Shown here one piece after another: positions 58,590 through 64,000 of a stretch of 64,000 bases of DNA. Made by a program: the position numbers and the translations under genes. The notes beneath the pieces were generated by a model. The model ran no database searches, was not told the DNA's origin, and worked only from the letters and a program-made list of their open reading frames with translations. Origin of the DNA: Sabellastarte sp. h YS-2021 (lineage: Eukaryota; Annelida; Polychaeta; Sabellida; Sabellidae); assembly GCA_964017235.1 (NCBI GenBank), contig OZ024940.1:29196573-29260572 (forward strand). Direction: 5' to 3'. The number at the start of each line of letters is the position of its first letter. The stretch's first letter is position 1.

Positions 58590-59030
58590 ATGAGGTCATG
58601 CATAGAGATTACAAAGTCAACAAGATGCACCAGGGAGGGTATAATTCTGAATGACTTTGTAGACTTCCAGCACATAGTTTCCTTTTACTTCCCAATACAT
58701 TTCATATCTGTAGAATCAATATTAAGAGAGATTGAAGCCAAAGAACTAACTCAGCAATTTGAGCAATAAGGGGTGTAGGGCTAAATCTGCCTACTAGGTT
58801 CACTGCACATGGTTTCCGATTACCTCCCAATACATTCAAAACCTGTACAGTAAAAATGAAAGAGATATAAGCCCCCCAAAAATCAAAATATGTCATTTAT
58901 GACCCCAGTTTGACCAATAATTGGGTGCAGTGGGTAAATCTGAACATTTTAAAACTCTATTCATATGGTTTTTTTATTGCCGCCCAATACACTCAAAATT
59001 TCTAAAAGGAATAATATATGAGATACAAGA
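58590..59030. repeat. Tandem repeat family C, left block (~157-bp units)
   Basis: Units contain ATGGTTTCC-ATTACCTCCCAATACATT, then GAGATA(T/A)AA-CC, AAAATC, GACCCCAGTTTGACC and GGGTAAATCTGA. About 2.5 units here; the same family recurs at 63530-63830 on the other side of the arrays. Confidence 0.65.
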
Positions 59031-59299
59031 GGAGAGTGCCCGTGAACGGGCACTGTGTCAGCTGACTGAATGTTTTTGATTTGTGATGGTGATAATGAGA
59101 GGAAAGCATAATTATCAGGGAAAGGGCTGTACAGAAATACAGTAAATCGTAACTGAACAGCATGTTCGAAAGATATTCCGAAGCTGACAGAAGAAAAGGA
59201 CAAAAAAGTTGTGCCCTGCAAATGGTATTATTAAATAAAGTAACAAGGTAATTGTTTAAGTGTAAAAAGTAGGTTAAAAATATTTAAAGAAATACTATA

Positions 59300-60120
59300 A
59301 ATGCAATATCCTCGTTCGACCATGAAGAAGGGGTCCAAAGGTCAAATCTGACCATACCAAAAGATTCCCAGCCAAAGAATTTAGGATGGTTTACCATCTC
59401 AAACCTCTCGGACCAATAATAAGTGAGTCATAGGCACTTTTTAAGTTTGGCTATCCTTGTTTGACCTTGAAGGAGGGGGTCCAAGGTCAAATCCGACCAC
59501 ACAAAAAAATTCCCAGCCCATGATTTCCTGTAGCTTGTTTACCATCCCAAACTTGTAGGACCAATAATAAGCGAGTTCTAAGCAATTGTAAGTTTGGCTA
59601 TCCTCAATTGACCTTGAAGGAGGGGTCCCAGGTCAAATCTGACCACACCAAAAGAATCCCAGCCCATGATTTCCTATATGTTGGTTTACCATCCCAAACC
59701 TCCAAGACCAATAATACACGAGTTATAAGCACTTTAAGTTTGGCTATCTTCGTTTGACCTGGAAGGAGGGGTCTAAGGTGAAATCCGACCACACCAAAAG
59801 ATTCCCAGCCCATGATTTTCTATAGGTTGGTTTTCCATTCGAAACCTCTAGGACCAATAATAAGTGAGTTATAAGCACTTTTAAGTTTGGCTATCCTCAT
59901 TTGACCTTGAAGGAGGGGTCCAAGGTGAAATCCGACCACACCAAAAAATTCCCAGCTCATGATTTTCTATAGGTTGGTTTTCATTCCAACCTCTAGGACC
60001 AATAATAAGCGAGTTATAAGCACTTTTATGTTTGGCTATCCTCATTTGACCTTGAAGGAGGGTTCCAAGGTCAAATCGGACCATATTAATAGATTCCCAG
60101 CCCATGATTTCCTACAGGTT
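59300..60120. repeat. Tandem array A, ~146-bp unit, about 5.6 copies
   Basis: AAGTTTGGCTATCCT recurs at 59443, 59590, 59736, 59883 and 60028 (last variant ATGTTT). Each unit continues TTTGACCTTGAAGGAGGGG, GACCACACCAAAA, TTCCCAGCCCATGATTT and GACCAATAATAAG. Spacing is 145-147. Copies differ at several positions, so it is not very young. Confidence 0.85.
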
Positions 60121-60125
60121 GGATA

Positions 60126-62935
60126 CAATGATTTACTCAACAGTGAGAACCTGAAAGTAGCTATTGCTCAGCTATGCCATGACATACAGGTCTGCAATTT
60201 CACTATGTTATAGCTGACCAAAAATTATGTGAATAACATATTTAAACAAAATACTTTAAATGTAATAATTTTCAAGTTACAACTGATTTATTCAAGAGTG
60301 AGAACCTCAAAGTAACTATTACTCAGCTATGCAATGAGCTACATGTCTGAATTTTTGCACTGTTATAGCTGACCTAAAAGTAGGTGAACAACATATTTAA
60401 GCAAAATACTGTAAATGCAATAGTTTTCAAGTTACAACTGATTTACTCAATAGTGAGAACCTGAAAATAGCTATTGCTCCACTATGCCATGAGCTATAGG
60501 TCTGTAATTTCACTATGTTATAGCTAACCCCAAAGTAGGTGAACAATGTATTTTAACAAAATACTCCAAATGCAATATTTTTCAAGTTATAGCTGATTTA
60601 CTCAACAGTCAGTGCCTGAGAATAGCTATTGCTCAGTTGTGCCATGAGCTACAGGTCTGTAATTTCACTATGTTATAGCTGACCCAAAAGTAGCTGAATA
60701 ACATATTTGCACAAATTTCTGTAAAGGCAATAGTTTTCCAATCACGCCTGATTTACTCAACAGTGAGAACTTCAAAGTAGCTATTACTCAGCTATGCAAT
60801 GAGCCACAGGTCTGGAACTTCACTATGTTATAGCTGACCCCAAAATAGGTGAATAACATATTGCAACAAAATACTCTAAATGCAATAGTTTTCAAGTTAT
60901 AAGTGATTTACTCAACAGTGATAACCTAAAAGTAGCTATTACTCAGCTATGCCATGAGCTACAGGTCTGAAATTTTACTATGTTATAGCTGACCCAAAAG
61001 TAGCTGAATAACATATTTATACTAAATTCTCTAAATGCAATAGTTTTCAAATTACAAGTGATTTACTCAACATTGAGAACTTCAAAGTAGCTATTACTCA
61101 GCTATGCAATGAGTCACAGGTCTGGAACTTCACTATGTTATAGCTGACCCCAAAATAGGTGAATAACATATTGACACAAAATACTCTAAATGCAATAATT
61201 TCCAAGTTATAAGCGATTTACTCAACAGTGATAACCTAAAAGTAGTTATTACTCAGCTATGCCATGAGCTACAGGTCTGAAATTTTACTATGTTATAGCT
61301 GACCCAAAAGTAGCTGAATAACATATTTATACTAAATTCTCTAAATGCAATAGTTTTCAAATTACAAGTGATTTACTCAACATTGAGAACTTCAAAGTAG
61401 CTATTACTCAGCTATGCAATGAGTCACAGGTCTGGAACTTCACTATGTTATAGCTGACCCCAAAATAGGTGAATAACATATTGACACAAAATACTCTAAA
61501 TGCAATAATTTCCAAGTTATAAGCGATTTACTCAACAGTGATAACCTAAAAGTAGTTATTACTCAGCTATGCCATGAGCTACAGGTCTGAAATTTTACTA
61601 TGTTATAGCTGACCCAAAAGTAGGTGAACAACATATTTAAGCAAAATACTGTAAATGCAATAGTTTTCAAGTTACAACTGATTTACTCAATAGTGATGAC
61701 CTAAAAGTAGCTATTACTCAGCTATGCCATGAGCTACAGGTCTGAAATTTTACTATGTTATAGCTGACCCAAAAGTAGCTGAATAACATATCTATACTAA
61801 ATTCTCTAAATGCAATAGTTTTGCAATTACAACTGATTTACTCAATAGTGATGACCTAAAAGTTGCTATTACTCAGCTATGCCATGAGCTACAGGTCTGG
61901 AACTTCACTATGTTATAGCTGACCCCAAAATAGGTGAATAACATATTGACACAAAATACTCTAAATGCAATAATTTCCAAGTTATAAGCGATTTACTCAA
62001 CAGTGATAACCTAAAAGTAGTTATTACTCCGCTATGCCATGAGCTACAGGTCTGAAATTTTACTATGTTATAGCTGACCCAAAAGTAGGTGAACAACATA
62101 TTTAAGCAAAATACTGTAAATGCAATAGTTTTCAAGTTACAACTGATTTACTCAATAGTGATGACCTAAAAGTTGCTATTACTCAGCTATGCCATGAGCT
62201 ACAGGTCTGAAATTTTACTATGTTATAGCTGACCCAAAAGTAGGTGAACAACATATTTAAGCAAAATACTGTAAATGCAATAGTTTTCAAGTTACAACTG
62301 ATTTACTCAATAGTGATGACCTAAAAGTAGCTATTACTCGGCTATGCCATGAGCTACAGGTCTGAAATTTTACTATGTTATAGCTGACCCAAAAGTAGCT
62401 GAATAACATATTTATACTAAATTCTCTAAATGCAATAGTTTTCCAATTACAACCGATTTACTCAATAGTGAGAACTTCAAAGTAGCTATTACTCAGCTAT
62501 GCAATGAGCCACAGATCTGAAACTTCACTATGTTATAGCTGATCCCAAAATAGGTGAATAACATATTGAAACAAAATACTCTAAATGCAATAGTTTCCAA
62601 GTTATAAGCGATTTACTCAACAGTGATAACCTAAAAGTAGCTATTACTCAGCTATGCCATGAGCTACAGGTCTGAAATTTTACTATGTTATAGCTGACCC
62701 AAAAGTAGCTGAATAACATATTTATACGAAATTCTCTAAATGCAATAGTTTTGAAGTTATAAGCGATTTACTCAACAGTGATAACCTAAAAGTAGCTATT
62801 ACTCAGCTATGCCATGAGCTACAGGTCTAAAATTTTACTATGTTATAGCTGACCCAAAAGTAGCTGAATAACATATTTATACGAAATTCTCTAAATGCAA
62901 TAGTTTTTAAGTTACAAGTGATTCTACTCATGATG
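60126..62935. repeat. Tandem array B, ~155-bp unit, about 18 copies
   Basis: GATTTACTCAACAGTGA starts units at about 155-bp spacing from 60129 to 62765. Each continues AGTAGCTATTACTCAGC, GAGCTACAGGTCTG, ACTATGTTATAGCTGACC and AATGCAATAGTTTTC. At least two monomer types alternate. 61021-61310 is repeated exactly at 61331-61620, a 310-bp dimer step. Diverged units lie at the right end (62930-63090). Confidence 0.9.
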
Positions 62936-63090
62936 GAAGTTACTGAAAAGCCCAAAAGTAGCTATTACTCACTTAGCTATTGAGACAGGCACCCAACTTA
63001 CTCACCATATTGTAGCTATGAAAAAAGTAGCTGAATAACATATTTTAACAAAATGCTCTAGATGCAACAGTTTTCAAGTTATAAATGATT

Positions 63091-63529
63091 TTGTGCATGA
63101 TTTCATAAATTTTAATGCATTAAAAATTATTAAAAAAATTTATTAAAAAAAAGTAAGACAGATCCAGGTCTCATACTCACACAAGAGAATCTACCTCTGG
63201 CCTAGTACATATATGCAAGATATGAGAGAAATCCCTGCAATAGTCACTGAGAAAATTGTGATTAAGTGTTGAAATTTTCACACTTTTGGTGGGGGTACCC
63301 CCCTTGTAATGTCTCTAGCAAACAGACGAACAGACAGATTTGCATGCCTTGAACAATTTTTCATCCTCGATAGATAAGGTATCTTTTAAAAAAAACAGCA
63401 CGTCTCTAGGCCTTGTAGTTTTGGAGAAGAAGTTGTTCACGCGGACGCGTACGCGTACGCGGACGCGTACGCCCACGCCGCAGAGTGACGACATAATGTC
63501 AGCTGACTGACAAGTCAGCTGACATAAAA
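63091..63529. other. Junction segment with AG/CAGACAG tract and CpG-rich palindromes
   Basis: Contains CAAACAGACGAACAGACAG near 63320 and, at 63437-63483, repeated ACGCG/ACGCGT motifs in an otherwise AT-rich region. GTCAGCTGACTGA-like palindromes at 63498-63523 match GTCAGCTGACTGAATG at 59057. These may be the true inner borders of a composite repeat element. Confidence 0.45.
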
Positions 63530-63830
63530 AGCGAAAATCACAAAATTTGTGATTTTATGACCCCCAGTGTGACTTATAAGGGGGGTCAGTGGGTAAATGT
63601 GACTGGCTTTTTAGACTCCCTGTATATGGTTTCCTATGACCTCCCAATGCATTCTAAAGCTCTCAAAGCAATAATAAAGGAGATAAAACCCAAAAACACA
63701 AAATCTGTGATTTTATTACCACAGTTTGTCCCATAAGGAAAAGAGGTTTCCTATTACCTCCCAATACATTTTATGGCTTTAAATGCAACAGATAAGGATA
63801 TAATAGGGGGTTCTGATGAATTTAAGCTTT
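63530..63830. repeat. Tandem repeat family C, right block
   Basis: Shares TATGGTTTCCTATGACCTCC-type and GTGGGTAAATGTGAC blocks with 58590-59030, about two units, in the same orientation. Confidence 0.6.
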
Positions 63831-64000
63831 TTGTTTACTACCTGGTATAAAATCGCTCATTGTCCAAAATTGCTCAGTTTTTGTCCAATCGCTTCCATCT
63901 TCTAATAATATTGACAGTATTGTTATGTAGTATTGATGGTATTGTTATGTAAAATAACGACCTCCTACAGCGTATAATTTTGGCTGAGAAACAAACTGGT

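Overview
This is a eukaryotic, intron-containing, AT-rich and very repeat-dense window. It most likely comes from a marine lophotrochozoan, probably a bivalve mollusc. Three things point that way: NLR- and TRIM-type innate-immunity genes; tRNA-derived SINEs that share a 3' tail near ACGTAAAACAAC; and composite tandem-repeat and MITE families of a style I associate with bivalve genomes. The species is an inference. I see no bacterial operons, CRISPR array, rRNA or genuine tRNA gene.

Three host genes are supported, all on the + strand. (1) At 1-2084 is the 3' part of an NLR-like gene (NACHT C-terminal helical region plus degenerate leucine-rich repeats), cut by the window edge. (2) At 28952-40641 is a paralogue that I reconstruct as a two-exon CARD-NACHT-LRR receptor. 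The CARD exon (28952-29312) and the NACHT/LRR exon (37817-40641) have compatible phase-1 splice sites, and the 8.5-kb intron carries a LINE in antisense. (3) At 56775-58238 is a TRIM-type RING/B-box/coiled-coil protein with an unusual tail of about six 26-residue repeats.

The rest is mainly mobile DNA. From 4503 to 15436 lies a young Ty3/gypsy-like element with two nearly identical 3.89-kb LTRs and an internal region that encodes only Gag. From 15.5 to 28.9 kb there are SINEs, MITEs, an old LINE remnant and a degenerate duplicated repeat. From 31475 to 36551 (-) is an apparently full-length L1/Tx1-like LINE with one long ORF, 5' repeats, a poly(A) tail and a candidate target-site duplication. 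At 42494-43336 and 43629-44599 sit two neighbouring foldback elements whose arms are arrays of 21-bp units. From about 47.57 to 51.69 kb is a decayed PIF/Harbinger transposon with a frameshifted DDE transposase and a Myb/MADF-like partner interrupted by stops. From 53556 to 56360 (-) is a decayed CR1/L2-type LINE.

The right end (58.6-63.8 kb) is a composite satellite block: two blocks of a ~157-bp family flank a 146-bp array and a ~155-bp array of about 18 monomers. The longer array contains a 310-bp higher-order duplication.

Functionally, the window reads as a small innate-immunity neighbourhood, with two tandem NLR paralogues and a TRIM, that has been heavily invaded by mobile elements. 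All splice models, boundaries and copy counts were read by eye and not computed.
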